Part shown: in pieces, positions 7,609 through 17,383 of the stretch
Layout: each line of letters begins with the position of its first letter
Position numbering within the stretch: position 1 is the first letter of the stretch
DNA from: Methanobrevibacter wolinii SH
GTDB lineage: Archaea > Methanobacteriota > Methanobacteria > Methanobacteriales > Methanobacteriaceae
Direction: 5' to 3'
Length of the DNA stretch: 64,000 bases
NCBI RefSeq assembly: GCF_000621965.1
Contig: NZ_JHWX01000017.1
Coordinates: 1 to 64,000 of the forward strand
Position numbers and translations under genes: made by a program
The notes under the pieces: model-generated
Told to the model about the DNA's origin: nothing
What the model saw: the letters and a program-made list of their open reading frames with translations, nothing else
The model's database searches: none

Positions 7609-9111
7609 TTAAAACTCAAATCCAATATCTTTTAAATTTTGTCTTATTTTAGATTCAAGTTCATTAGATTCTTTAAATAATTCTCCAAGTTCAGTAGTTA
7701 AAGTTTTCATTTTTTCTTCAAATGGAATTCCATCATCTTCTTCAGGTTTAAAACCAACATATCTGCCAGGAGTTAAAATAAAATCTTGTTTTTTAATTTC
7801 TTCTAAATCACTAACTTTACAGAATCCTTTTTCATCTTCAAGAGTACCATCAATAAATTTATTATATGTATCAGCAATAAGATTAATATCATCATCAGTT
7901 AATTCTCTTAGTTTACGTGAAACCATAGTTCCCATTTCACGTGCATCAATAAATAAAGTTTTACCTACTTGATTTTTATTTCTATTTAAAAACCAAAGAC
8001 AAACTGATATACCTGTTGTGTAAAATAATTTATCTGGAAGAGCTACAATACATTCAACTAAATCATCTTCAATAATAGCTTGTCTTATTTTATCTTCACC
8101 ACTTGTTGTTGAAGATAATGAACCATTAGCAAGAACAAGACCTATTTTTCCTTTTGGTGATAAATGATATATCATATGTTGCATCCATGCAAAGTTTGCA
8201 TTTCCTTTTGGTGGTATACCATATTTCCATCTTACGTCATCTTTAATTTTTTCTTGACCCCATTTTTTAAGATTAAAAGGAGGATTAGCAAGTACATAAT
8301 CTGCTTTAAGTGTTGGATGTAAATCATTTAAAAAAGTATCTGCTTGATGTTCACCAAGATCTGCTTCTATTCCACGAATAGCTAAATTCATTTTAGCCAT
8401 TTTCCAAGTAGTTGGATTAGATTCTTGACCATAAACACTAATATTTTTTATATTACCTTGATGATTTTCAATAAATTTTTTAGATTGAACAAACATACCA
8501 CCAGAACCACAACATGGATCATAAACTCTTCCATTAAATGGTTTAATCACAGATACTAAAGTTTTTACAACACATGCCGGAGTATAAAATTCTCCTGCTT
8601 TTTTACCTTCAGTTTCAGCAAACATTCCAAGACAATATTCATATGTACGTCCTAAAATGTCCTTTTTATCACCATAATCTGCCATCTCTACATTAGTAAA
8701 TAAATCAATAACTGCACCTAATTTACTTTTATCAATTTCAGGTTTAGAAAATGTTTTAGGTAAAATTCCTTTAAGCTCATCATTTTCTTTTTCTATTTCC
8801 CTCATTGCATTATCAATAGTTATACCATTTTCTTCAGTGTGTGCTTTTTCAGATATTAACTTCCAACGAGCTTCAGGAGGAACATAAAATATCCCTTCTG
8901 CTGTATACTCATCCCTATCTTCTTCAAAACCTTCACCTTCTTCAACAAGTTCATTATATCTTTCTTCAAATTTATCAGATAAATATTTTAAAAAAATTAA
9001 ACCTAATACAATATGTTTATATTCTGCTGCATCCATAGAACCTCTAAGTTCTTCTGCTGCATTCCATATTTGTTTTTCAAAACCAATTTCTGAAGTATTT
9101 TTCTTTACCAT
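7609..9111 (-). CDS. hsdM: Type I restriction-modification DNA methyltransferase subunit
   Basis: 500 residues, usual for HsdM. An N-terminal helical domain (about 10-150) leads to 'GEFYTP' (173-178), the SAM-binding motif I 'DPCCGSGG' (198-205) and the catalytic motif IV N-P-P-F (276-279) of N6-adenine methyltransferases. It methylates adenine in the site chosen by HsdS and protects host DNA. The ATG has GTGAT upstream. It lies between hsdR (19-base gap) and hsdS2 (26-base gap), so the three genes form one operon. Codon use is as A+T-rich as that of its neighbours, with no sign of very recent transfer. Confidence 0.96.
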   Translation of the reverse strand: MVKKNTSEIGFEKQIWNAAEELRGSMDAAEYKHIVLGLIFLKYLSDKFEERYNELVEEGEGFEEDRDEYTAEGIFYVPPEARWKLISEKAHTEENGITIDNAMREIEKENDELKGILPKTFSKPEIDKSKLGAVIDLFTNVEMADYGDKKDILGRTYEYCLGMFAETEGKKAGEFYTPACVVKTLVSVIKPFNGRVYDPCCGSGGMFVQSKKFIENHQGNIKNISVYGQESNPTTWKMAKMNLAIRGIEADLGEHQADTFLNDLHPTLKADYVLANPPFNLKKWGQEKIKDDVRWKYGIPPKGNANFAWMQHMIYHLSPKGKIGLVLANGSLSSTTSGEDKIRQAIIEDDLVECIVALPDKLFYTTGISVCLWFLNRNKNQVGKTLFIDAREMGTMVSRKLRELTDDDINLIADTYNKFIDGTLEDEKGFCKVSDLEEIKKQDFILTPGRYVGFKPEEDDGIPFEEKMKTLTTELGELFKESNELESKIRQNLKDIGFEF

Positions 9112-9130
9112 TTAAATCACTATATTTTTA

Positions 9131-12100
9131 TTATGCTGATGCATCTGCCCATAATTCACACTGTTTTAATACTTTATCCAAAGCATCTTTACTTTTTTCT
9201 GGAGGATAATTATATTTTTTAAGTAATCTTTTAACTTTTCTTCTCATATCTGCTCTTGCGGTTTCTTTTTTCTGCCAATCAATTGTACGACTCCTACGTA
9301 AACTATCAGTTAATTCTTGAGTTATTTTAATCAATTGACTATCTTCATAAAAATCATGAATATTTTCAGGTAATGTTAAAGCATGATAAAATGCTAATTC
9401 TTCATTACTTAAACCTAATTTATTACCTTCATCATGAACTTCTTTAACATCATGTGCTATTTTAAGTAATTCATCAATAACCTCTTGATTACTAATATGT
9501 CCATTAACATAATCCTTTTTAACTGCTTTCATCCTTTCTGAAAATTGTTCTGATTTTACTAAATCATTTTTTCTAAATAATCTAACTTCATCATTAAGTA
9601 ATTTTTGTAATAATTTAATAGCAAATGAGGGTTCATGAATTTTTTGAAGTTTTTTTATAAATTCAGGATCAAATATAGAAACTTCATTATTAACATCAAT
9701 AATATTTATTACACCTTCACTTTTAATAGAATTTTTAAGCATTTTTGAAATTGTTTGATTTATTTCAACAATTGAAATTTTCTTATCCGAAGTTAATTTA
9801 ACCATTACACTTCTTACAGCTTCAAAATATGCTGCTTTTAATCTTTCTTCATCAGTTGCCACACTTCTACATAATGACAATGCTTGCTTTAATAGTAAAG
9901 CATTTTTAAGATAATCTTCTTTAATTTTTTTCTGTTTAGGATCTTCAAAGAAGTTTACACCACCAGTAATTGCTTTAGATCTTTCAAGATTCGTACCATT
10001 AAGAAAACTTTTATAGTCATATCCATGGAATAAATTATCACAAATTTCTAACTTTTCTTGAAATTTAGGATATACCTTATCCATAACATCCATATCACCA
10101 TAATTTTTATTATCTCTTTCAGTATATTCACTCATAGCTTTTCTTAATTCTGAAGCTATACCAATATAATCAACTACAAGACCTCCTTCTTTCCCTTCAT
10201 AAACACGATTTACTCTTGCAATTGCTTGCATTAAATTATGTCCTTTCATTGGTTTGTAAATATACATTGTTGCAAGTGATGGTACATCAAATCCAGTAAG
10301 CCACATATCTACAACAATAGCAATTTTCATAGGGTCATTATCATCTTTAAATTTTTTTTCAAGTTCTTTTCTATATTTTTTATCACCAATAATTTCTCCC
10401 CAATCTTCAGGATCTTTATTTGAATCACTCATTACTACTTTAACTTTTTTGTCCCAATTTGGTCTAAGTTCAAGTATTTTTTTATACATTTTAATTGCAA
10501 TTGCTCTAGAATATGCTACAATCATAGCTTTTCCACTTAATTCAAAAGCACGATTATCTTCATAATGATGAATAATATCTTCACAAATATCATTTATAAT
10601 CTCAGGAGCTCCAAGTAAACTTTCCATCCTACTTAATTCTTTTTTACTTCTTTCAATATTATAAGATTCTGCTTGACTTGCTAATTCATCATACTTATCA
10701 TCTATCTCACTAAGTATTTTTTCATCTAAATTTAAATTAGCAATACGAGTTTCATAATGAATTGGAACTGTAGCACCATCTTCAACAGATTGAGTCATAT
10801 CATAAATATCAATATAATTACCAAATACTTCACGTGTACTTTTATCTTTCTGAGAAATAGGTGTTCCAGTAAAACCAATATATGTTGCATTTGGAAGAGC
10901 ATCCCTTACCTTACGTGCTGCACCAACAATAATTTCTCCTGTTTCAGGAATCATTTTTTCTTCTAAACCATATTGACTACGGTGTGCTTCATCAGATATC
11001 ACAATCACATCATTACGTTCTGTTAATGGTTCGTCAGATTCTTCAAATTTTTGCATTGTTGAAAAGAAAATACCATTTGCTTGACGATTATTAAGTAATT
11101 CTTTTAAGTTTTCCCTACTTGATGCTTGTTTAGGAGTTTGTTTTAAAAAATCAGAACATTTAACAAATTGATTATATAATTGATCATCTAAATCATTTCT
11201 ATCAGTAATAACTACAAAAGTAGGTTTTTCAAGTATTTGTTGTAATTTATTTACATAAAAAACCATAGATAAAGATTTTCCACTTCCTTGAGTATGCCAA
11301 AATACACCTGCTTTACCATCTTTTCCCATAGCTTCGATTGTAGATTTAACTGCCTTATTAACAGCAAAATATTGATGATATGCCCCCAATATTTTAATAT
11401 AATTAGTAGCATCTTTTGAATATAAAGTGAAATTTTTTATAATATCTAAAAATCTATTTTTTTCAAACATCCCATTAAAAAATATATCAAAACCTGCAAA
11501 TTGTGTAAATTCATAACTTCCATCAACACTTTTCCATTCCATAAATCTATCTTCTGGAGAAGTTATTGTACCTGCTTTAGTTGCAGATTGATCACTTATA
11601 ACACAAAAAACATTATATTTAAAAAGTTGTTTAATAACTTTCATATATTTATGAAGTTGATTATAAGCTTCAGAAATATTAGTATCATCCCTAGAAGGAG
11701 ATTTAAGTTCTATAACTACTAATGGTAAACCATTAACAAATACTACAATATCTGGTCTTTTAACTTCAGTACCTAATACTGACCATTGATTAATTACAGT
11801 AAAAATATTATTATCAACATTTTCATAATCAATTAAATTAATTAAATCACTTCTTTCTTCATTATTTTCCCAGTAATTAACTGCAACACCATTTTGCAAA
11901 TAATGCATAAATTTATCATTAATTTCCTCTAAAGAGCCTAACTCCACTTCATTTATTAATTTAATAGCTTCATCAACTGCAACTTTACTTGAATTTTTAT
12001 TTATTCTATATAAATTATCCAAATCAACAGAAAAAATAGGATTAGTATATTCTCTATCAATATCATATCCACAGTAATAATTATAACCTAATTCTTGAAA

Positions 12101-12157
12101 CAATTCACGAACAGATTTTTCATAATGTTCTTCATTAAAAAGATTTTCAAATGACAT
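9131..12157 (-). CDS. hsdR: Type I restriction enzyme R subunit (translocase/endonuclease)
   Basis: 1008 residues. The N-terminal nuclease domain shows D136 in 'RPDIVVF' and E150-L-K152, the PD-(D/E)xK pattern. The SF2 motor domains carry Walker A G-S-G-K-S (291-295), DEAH (389-392) and 'GFTGTP' further on, then a C-terminal helical region. HsdR translocates DNA and cuts unmethylated foreign DNA when assembled with HsdM and HsdS. It is the first gene of the operon, with GGGGA upstream of its ATG. The length and all motifs indicate an intact, active enzyme. Confidence 0.96.
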   Translation of the reverse strand: MSFENLFNEEHYEKSVRELFQELGYNYYCGYDIDREYTNPIFSVDLDNLYRINKNSSKVAVDEAIKLINEVELGSLEEINDKFMHYLQNGVAVNYWENNEERSDLINLIDYENVDNNIFTVINQWSVLGTEVKRPDIVVFVNGLPLVVIELKSPSRDDTNISEAYNQLHKYMKVIKQLFKYNVFCVISDQSATKAGTITSPEDRFMEWKSVDGSYEFTQFAGFDIFFNGMFEKNRFLDIIKNFTLYSKDATNYIKILGAYHQYFAVNKAVKSTIEAMGKDGKAGVFWHTQGSGKSLSMVFYVNKLQQILEKPTFVVITDRNDLDDQLYNQFVKCSDFLKQTPKQASSRENLKELLNNRQANGIFFSTMQKFEESDEPLTERNDVIVISDEAHRSQYGLEEKMIPETGEIIVGAARKVRDALPNATYIGFTGTPISQKDKSTREVFGNYIDIYDMTQSVEDGATVPIHYETRIANLNLDEKILSEIDDKYDELASQAESYNIERSKKELSRMESLLGAPEIINDICEDIIHHYEDNRAFELSGKAMIVAYSRAIAIKMYKKILELRPNWDKKVKVVMSDSNKDPEDWGEIIGDKKYRKELEKKFKDDNDPMKIAIVVDMWLTGFDVPSLATMYIYKPMKGHNLMQAIARVNRVYEGKEGGLVVDYIGIASELRKAMSEYTERDNKNYGDMDVMDKVYPKFQEKLEICDNLFHGYDYKSFLNGTNLERSKAITGGVNFFEDPKQKKIKEDYLKNALLLKQALSLCRSVATDEERLKAAYFEAVRSVMVKLTSDKKISIVEINQTISKMLKNSIKSEGVINIIDVNNEVSIFDPEFIKKLQKIHEPSFAIKLLQKLLNDEVRLFRKNDLVKSEQFSERMKAVKKDYVNGHISNQEVIDELLKIAHDVKEVHDEGNKLGLSNEELAFYHALTLPENIHDFYEDSQLIKITQELTDSLRRSRTIDWQKKETARADMRRKVKRLLKKYNYPPEKSKDALDKVLKQCELWADASA

Positions 12158-12838
12158 TAAAATCCCCTATAAATATAACTTTTAATAATTAAATAATAAA
12201 AAAGTTAATGATAAAACTTATTAAGTCTATCTAAAATACATCCATTAACTTATCAGAAGTACTAATTTGCCATTTAATAAATTCATCTAAATTATCCCTA
12301 TTATTTAAATCTACATTTAATTAAATAAAAAGAGAATCATTTTGCATCATCATTCTAACTTAATTTAAACTTTGACCAAATTCAATTTTCAAGACAATGT
12401 TTTTGATTATATAAATAATCAAATATTCTTTTAGTTAATAACCTAAATTTGAGTCCTTAATTCATTTTCAGTTAAGTTAAAAATTAAAAAAATATGAAAT
12501 AAATCATTTCCAATATATCAATTATTAACCTTATATTAACATTCAATTATTAGTTTCCATAATTTTCCCTTAACATATATAAAAAGTATAAATTAATTTA
12601 AAAAAACAATTTAATATAATTATAATATATTTGAATAAATATAAAAAACTTATTAAATGTTTAAGAATAGTTTAATATTTAAAAAAATAAATAAGAAAAT
12701 ATTTAAAATTAATGTTCCCATCAATAAAATATTCCTAATTCTTTAAATGATATATAATAAAAAACATTTTTTCTCTTTCTTTTATAAATTATATAAAATA
12801 ATCAAATATTAATAATATAATTTATTAAAAATAATATT
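12158..12838. other. Intergenic between hsdR and the pyridoxal kinase-like gene
   Basis: 680 bases separating divergent genes, so promoters for both are expected here. A TATA-like AACATATATAAAAAG lies near 12572. Close to the hsdR side there is a short decayed frame (listed separately). Nothing else recognisable. Confidence 0.5.
12231..12320 (-). pseudogene. Possible short coding remnant
   Basis: Read on the minus strand this stretch gives about 29 residues of protein-like composition, including 'DNLDEFIKWQISTSDKL', ending in a stop, but with no start codon of its own. It looks more like coding DNA than the surrounding A/T runs. It may be the tail of a gene lost from the R-M region. No family is recognised. 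Confidence 0.25.
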
Positions 12839-13690
12839 ATGTTAGATGAAACAAATAAAACAAAGAAAATTTTAACAATTCAAGATATATCTTGTTATGG
12901 ACAATGCTCAATAACAGTTGCACTACCAATTATATCTGCATTTGGAATTGAAACTGCAGTTCTTCCATCTGCAGTTTTATCTACACATACATCAGGTTTT
13001 TCAGGATATACTTGTAGAGACTTAACAGAAGATCTTCCAGCTATTCGTGAACATTGGGAAAAAGAAGGAATATACTTTGATGCTATATATACTGGATATA
13101 TTGGTTCAATGAAACAATTGGATTATATAAAAGAAATTATAGATTCAAGATTAAAACCTGAAGGACTTGTATTTGTTGATCCTGCTATGGCAGATAATGG
13201 TGAATTTTATCCTGCATTTAACCAAGAATTTGCTGATAAAATGGGTGAGTTATGTAAAATAGGAGATTATATTCTTCCTAACACAACTGAAGCTTGTTAT
13301 TTATTACATAAACCTTGGAAGCCAAATTTTTCAAAAGAAGAAATCTTAGATATGGCAAATGAGCTTTCTGATTTTACAAAAAGATATGTTATCTTAAAAG
13401 GAGATAATCATAAAGAAAACAAATTAGGAACAATTGTTTTAGATAAAGATAATCCTTCATCTACAGAAATTGTATACAACGATAAAATAGATTATATTTC
13501 ACATGGAACTGGTGACGTTTTTGCTTCAGCATTTGTAGGATCATCTATGATTGGTAAATCACCATCTAAATCAGCTGAAATTGCTGGTGAATTTACTAAA
13601 AAAGCTATTGAAGAAACTGTTGGTGATTCTAATCATAAATATGGAGTAAAATTTGAAAAAGTAATTCCACATTTATATGATTTATTATAA
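12839..13690 (+). CDS. pdxY: Pyridoxal/pyridoxamine kinase-like protein (ribokinase superfamily)
   Basis: 283 residues, the normal length of PdxY/PdxK. The N-terminus 'ILTIQDISCYGQCS' and 'VLPSAVLSTHTSGF' match the substrate region of pyridoxal kinases, and G-T-G-D (223-226) is the catalytic anion-hole motif of the family. The enzyme would phosphorylate pyridoxal or a related alcohol with ATP to salvage vitamin B6. The gene stands alone, with a TATA-like stretch some 45 bases upstream and no clear ribosome binding site, so translation may be leaderless. Some family members use other pyrimidine or pyridine substrates, so the exact substrate is inferred. Confidence 0.8.
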   Translation: MLDETNKTKKILTIQDISCYGQCSITVALPIISAFGIETAVLPSAVLSTHTSGFSGYTCRDLTEDLPAIREHWEKEGIYFDAIYTGYIGSMKQLDYIKEIIDSRLKPEGLVFVDPAMADNGEFYPAFNQEFADKMGELCKIGDYILPNTTEACYLLHKPWKPNFSKEEILDMANELSDFTKRYVILKGDNHKENKLGTIVLDKDNPSSTEIVYNDKIDYISHGTGDVFASAFVGSSMIGKSPSKSAEIAGEFTKKAIEETVGDSNHKYGVKFEKVIPHLYDLL

Positions 13691-13887
13691 ACTAAATAGC
13701 TAATAAAACAAACTAGTTTAAAATATACCACCAATAGATTTTAAACATTTATTAAATAACTAATAAAACAAGCTAGTTTAAAATATACCATCAATATATT
13801 TTAAACATTTATTAAATAACTAATAAAACAAGCTAGTTTAAAATATACCACCAATATATTTTAAACATTTATTAAATAACTAATAAA
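13691..13887 (+). repeat. 60-bp tandem repeat at the 3' end of the pyridoxal kinase-like gene
   Basis: Three full units with an exact 60-base period start at 13691, 13751 and 13811, with a partial fourth at 13871-13887. Units differ at only a few positions. Each contains the near-palindrome ARCTAGTTTA. The array starts immediately after the stop codon of the upstream gene. Confidence 0.9.
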
Positions 13888-13912
13888 GCCTATTAAATTT
13901 TTTTTAAAAAAT

Positions 13913-13947
13913 TTACTAATAATTAAAGACTTTTAAATTATTAGTAA
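13913..13947 (+). terminator. Hairpin, possible transcription terminator
   Basis: TTACTAATAATT is followed after 11 bases by its perfect reverse complement. The stem lies between convergent genes and is followed by a long T run near 13957-13968. Its arm sequence recurs once more at about 14120, so it could also be part of a small repeat. Confidence 0.4.
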
Positions 13948-13993
13948 TACATACTATTTTTTTTTTTAATTTTAATTTTTATAAAAATATAAG

Positions 13994-14095
13994 TTCTGTT
14001 GAAACTTACTAATTTTTAGAATAAATTTTCTTAAAAATTGATTTTTAAGTATTAATACTATTTAAACTATTATAGAAAAAATAGGATTTAAATAG
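13994..14095. mobile_element. Degenerate MITE-like element (relative of the element at 37649)
   Basis: The stretch shares, in the same order, CTGTTGAAA, GAATAAATTTTCTTA, AATTGATTTT and AAAAAATAGGA with the well-preserved element at 37649-37755. The terminal repeats are no longer recognisable as a pair and no target duplication is seen, so this is an old copy. Confidence 0.5.
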
Positions 14096-14173
14096 ACTAA
14101 AATACAAATAAAATTCTTAAATTATTAGTAAACCGATTTCTTTTTAATTCAATTTTTAAATATAATTAAGTAT

Positions 14174-14488
14174 TTAAAAGAAAGGAACTATTGAGTATAC
14201 ACAGATTAAAACTACAACAGTTAAAATAACAATAGCTCCAAGAGGAACTTTTTTCCATGCTAAAGAACCTGCTACAACTGCACCAATTAAACCAATATAC
14301 CATAAATTAGTATCAACAGTTAATACACCAGGACATATTAAAGCAGCAAGTGCAGTATATGGAATTAAATTTAAAAACTTTTCAAATTTATAATTAAGAT
14401 TTAATTTATCAACAGATACTGCTGGAATTAAACGAGGAATAAATGTTACAAGTGCACAACCTAGAATTACAAGATTTACATCAATCAT
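14174..14488 (-). CDS. azlD: Branched-chain amino acid exporter small subunit AzlD
   Basis: 104 residues with four hydrophobic segments and 'FIPRLIPAV' near the N-terminus, typical of AzlD. AzlD forms a membrane complex with AzlC that exports branched-chain amino acids or analogues. It lies downstream of azlC on the same strand, but 262 bases away; in most genomes the two overlap. The spacer is filled with repeats, which suggests that repeat expansion has separated them. The ATG has TAGG upstream. Confidence 0.85.
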   Translation of the reverse strand: MIDVNLVILGCALVTFIPRLIPAVSVDKLNLNYKFEKFLNLIPYTALAALICPGVLTVDTNLWYIGLIGAVVAGSLAWKKVPLGAIVILTVVVLICVYSIVPFF

Positions 14489-14639
14489 ATAAAAACCTAC
14501 TTACAAATCACTATATTTACTTATTTTATTTTTTAAAATATTATTAAATTAATAAATTTTTGATTAAATTTAAATAAATAATATTTAAAAAGAATTTAAA
14601 TTTATATAAAACTTATTTAAATTTAAAAGTTAAATTAAA

Positions 14640-14745
14640 CTTAAATTAGATTTATATAATAGATTAAAATCTAATAAGACTTAAATTAGATTTATATAAA
14701 AATTAATAGATTAAAATCTAATAAAATTTAAATTAGATTTAAATA
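14640..14745. repeat. Tandem repeat between azlC and azlD
   Basis: About 2.5 units of 40-47 bases starting at 14640 and 14680, each with CTTAAATTAGATTTATATA followed by the palindromic AGATTAAAATCT. The partial third unit runs up to the 3' end of azlC. Confidence 0.7.
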
Positions 14746-14750
14746 CTAAA

Positions 14751-15479
14751 CTAATAAGATCTTATCTCATTATTATCACTTTTCTTATTACAAGATGAAC
14801 CCATAACTGTTTCATCATCAATATAATATACTCCAACTGCAGCAGCAATAATAGTAGATAATATTAAAGACCAATTAGATACAAAAGGTTTTAAAATAAT
14901 ATTTAAAATACCAGTAAATATAACAAGAAGTCCTAATTTCTTATCATGTTTTACTGCAGGAATTAAAATAGCTACAAACAATGCATATAAAGATATATTA
15001 AAACTATTTGTAACAATAACAGGAAGTATATTAAGTACCATAACACCAATTGCTGCACCAAGTACCCATGAAAGATATGCTATTAATGAAATTCCAATAT
15101 AAATCCATATTGATGATTCTTTAATAAGTGAAAATATTGCAAAGGATTCATCAACAGTAAAATGTGCACTTAGAATATTTGTTAATAAAGAATTCTCACT
15201 TACCTTATTATATACACATAAATTCATTACAAAGTATCTTAAATTAACAACAAAATTAGTAAGAATAATTGCAATTAAAGTTGCACCTTGACCAATCATT
15301 GATACTGCAATAATTTGACCTGCACCAGCATATACAAATATTGACATTGCAACAGTTTGTAATGGACTAAGTCCTGCTTTAATAGCTAATGCAGCATAAC
15401 CAATACCCATTGGGATATATCCAAATGTTATTGGAATACCTTTCTTTACACCATAAATGAATTTTTCTTTTATATTAAT
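14751..15479 (-). CDS. azlC: Branched-chain amino acid exporter large subunit AzlC, probable ATT start
   Basis: From the ATG at 15410 the protein has 219 residues, but the same frame continues upstream without a stop for 23 codons, giving 'KFIYGVKKGIPITFGYIP', the conserved N-terminal segment of AzlC. No ATG, GTG or TTG occurs there. The frame is closed by a TAA at 15480-15482, and the first codon after it is ATT, with AGGTG about six bases before it. I therefore place the start at a non-standard ATT (15479). Seven or so hydrophobic helices follow, with 'YAGAGQIIAVS' typical of the family. An old mutation of the start codon is the alternative. Confidence 0.75.
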   Translation of the reverse strand: MNIKEKFIYGVKKGIPITFGYIPMGIGYAALAIKAGLSPLQTVAMSIFVYAGAGQIIAVSMIGQGATLIAIILTNFVVNLRYFVMNLCVYNKVSENSLLTNILSAHFTVDESFAIFSLIKESSIWIYIGISLIAYLSWVLGAAIGVMVLNILPVIVTNSFNISLYALFVAILIPAVKHDKKLGLLVIFTGILNIILKPFVSNWSLILSTIIAAAVGVYYIDDETVMGSSCNKKSDNNEIRSY

Positions 15480-16065
15480 TTAAAACACCTTATAAAATTT
15501 ATAAAACCTATAATTTTTAATAATACTTATGAAAACCTGAAATTATATTCTAATTAAATCCATAAAAACTTAAATCTAAGTATTAACTTAATATTATCTA
15601 ATAAAACATGTAAAAACCTAAAATTAAATAATAATTTAAAATTTTCTAATAAAACCTATACTAACTTAAATCCAAAATCTTAATTTAAAATTTTCTAATA
15701 AAACATGTAAAAACCTAAAATCTTAACTTAAAATCTCTTAAAATTCATAAAAACATATAACGACTTTAATTTAAATCATAATTAAAATTTTCTAATAAAA
15801 CCTATAAAAACTTAAATTTAAATGGAAATTTACTATTTTTTAATAAAACTTAGATTATTTAAAGTTAGATATTATTTAAAATCTATAAAAATAAATTTTA
15901 ATAAAAATTTAGACTTTATATAGAAAAAGATAAAATTAAAAATTTAATAATAATTAAAATTAGATATTAATATTTAATAACTAATTTTTTATAAATATCT
16001 TGTTTAGAATTAAAAATTAGATATTAAAAATCTATTAAATAGCTAATTTTTTATAGATATACTAT
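15480..16065. repeat. Degenerate repeat region upstream of azlC
   Basis: About 590 bases with no gene. The motif TTTTCTAATAAAACCTATA or a close variant occurs near 15641, 15692 and 15786, each followed by AAAACTTAAA- or ACCTAAA-type sequence, giving an irregular array. Near 15978 and 16038 a second motif, CTAATTTTTTATARATAT, is repeated 60 bases apart. The DUF1304 gene ends at the right border. Confidence 0.55.
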
Positions 16066-16422
16066 TTAAAATAAACATGTAATTAATGTAAGAATTGCAA
16101 GTCCACCTTGCATTAAAATAATCTTAGGATTACTTGTAAAACTACCATATAATGCAACGAGAATAATATACACCATTAAACAAATAAGTGCAATTTTACT
16201 TGAAAATACAAATACAGAAATTAAGATTAAAATTGCAAGTAGACCATTATACACTCCTTGATTTTTAAAAAGTGTATTAACAGAATCTCTTTCTAATTCA
16301 GTTTTATCCATACCAAAGACTTTAGAAGTTCTGTCTGAAGAAGTTGCAAAAGTCTCTAAATACATTATAAATAAAAATTCAATAGCTACAAGTATAGCTA
16401 ATATTTCAGTTAATAAAAACAT
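16066..16422 (-). CDS. DUF1304 membrane protein
   Basis: 118 residues with four predicted membrane helices and the family pattern: 'AIEFLFIMYLETF' in helix 1, a conserved polar loop ending 'LFKNQGVYNGLLA', then two more helices. DUF1304 proteins are small inner membrane proteins of unknown function. AAGGTAA precedes the ATG. Single-gene unit as far as can be seen. Confidence 0.8.
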   Translation of the reverse strand: MFLLTEILAILVAIEFLFIMYLETFATSSDRTSKVFGMDKTELERDSVNTLFKNQGVYNGLLAILILISVFVFSSKIALICLMVYIILVALYGSFTSNPKIILMQGGLAILTLITCLF

Positions 16423-16738
16423 AATATTACCTTTTTAATTTTTTACTTAACATATAATATAAAATATTAATTTAAATACTAATCATTGGATATATAATAA
16501 GAAAATATAATGTTAATAGATAATAATTAACTAATGAATAAAAAATATTTAATTAAAATATAAAACAATAAATATAGTTAATAAACATTAATTAAGACAA
16601 GAACTAATATAAATAAACTTTATTACTAATTAAAAAATAAAATAAAATTCAAATAACTATTTAATATAAAACAATGAATAATAATCATTAACATTATAAT
16701 AAACAGTATACTTGAATTAAATGTTTAATATTTAAATT
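16423..16738. other. Intergenic, no gene seen
   Basis: 316 A+T-rich bases between two minus-strand genes. No open frame or clear repeat. Confidence 0.45.
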
Positions 16739-17383
16739 TTATGAATCAGAAACTCCATCATACTTATCCATCTCAGAAGTAGATTTAAATTTACTATGTG
16801 GTGTGTCTGCTATTAACTTACTATCAGGTAATGTTTTACCAGTACTTAAATCAATTAATTGACCACCAAAATTAACATCTGCTTGAGTAGAATACATTGG
16901 TGAAGTACTTGACATTTTTTTAACTCCTTTAATAAATAATTCAACAGTTATTTTTTTATTATTATTATCATAACCATAATCTTTATTTAAATTTGTAACA
17001 TATGAATCAACATATACAAATTGAGTATCATTAGAAAGAGTATAATCTGCTTTACCGTTTTCTATTTGAATAGATTGTTTAGAACCAGAACCACCATCCC
17101 AACCTAATAGTCCATAATAATCTCCAAATTGTGAAAGATTATATGTTCCATTAGGATTTGCCTTAATATTACTGTATTCATATACATTAATAGTACCATT
17201 TACATTATCATTAGAACTAATCTTAATTTGAGAACTTTGAATACTTGCAAGAGGATTAAGATTATTATTAGATGAAACTGTAGAATTACTATTAGGTTGA
17301 TAAACAAACATATATCCTAAACCAAGAACAACAATTGCAATAATTATTACAATAACTAGAATAACAATATTTTTTTCTTCCAT
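16739..17383 (-). CDS. Membrane-anchored extracellular protein, unknown
   Basis: From ATG 17383 the protein has 214 residues. I prefer this start over the GTG nine bases upstream, because that GTG is itself part of the strong ribosome binding site GGGGGTGA. One membrane helix spans about residues 5-27 ('VILVIVIIIAIVVLGLGY'), followed by an Asn/Ser-rich linker and a soluble domain with 'GLLGWDGGSGS' and 'IKISSNDNVNGT'. It would sit outside the cell, held by its N-terminus. Similar anchored proteins are common in Methanobacteriales, but no specific function is recognised. Confidence 0.7.
   Translation of the reverse strand: MEEKNIVILVIVIIIAIVVLGLGYMFVYQPNSNSTVSSNNNLNPLASIQSSQIKISSNDNVNGTINVYEYSNIKANPNGTYNLSQFGDYYGLLGWDGGSGSKQSIQIENGKADYTLSNDTQFVYVDSYVTNLNKDYGYDNNNKKITVELFIKGVKKMSSTSPMYSTQADVNFGGQLIDLSTGKTLPDSKLIADTPHSKFKSTSEMDKYDGVSDS

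Larger units (their letters stand above)
13888..14173. other. Intergenic with hairpin and MITE-like remnant
   Basis: Between the 60-bp array and azlD. It holds a perfect 12-bp hairpin and a degenerate copy of the mobile element family listed separately. No gene. Confidence 0.5.

Noticed and set aside
13691-13887. CRISPR array
   Set aside because: The units are contiguous 60-bp tandem repeats without unique spacers, and there are no cas genes in the window.
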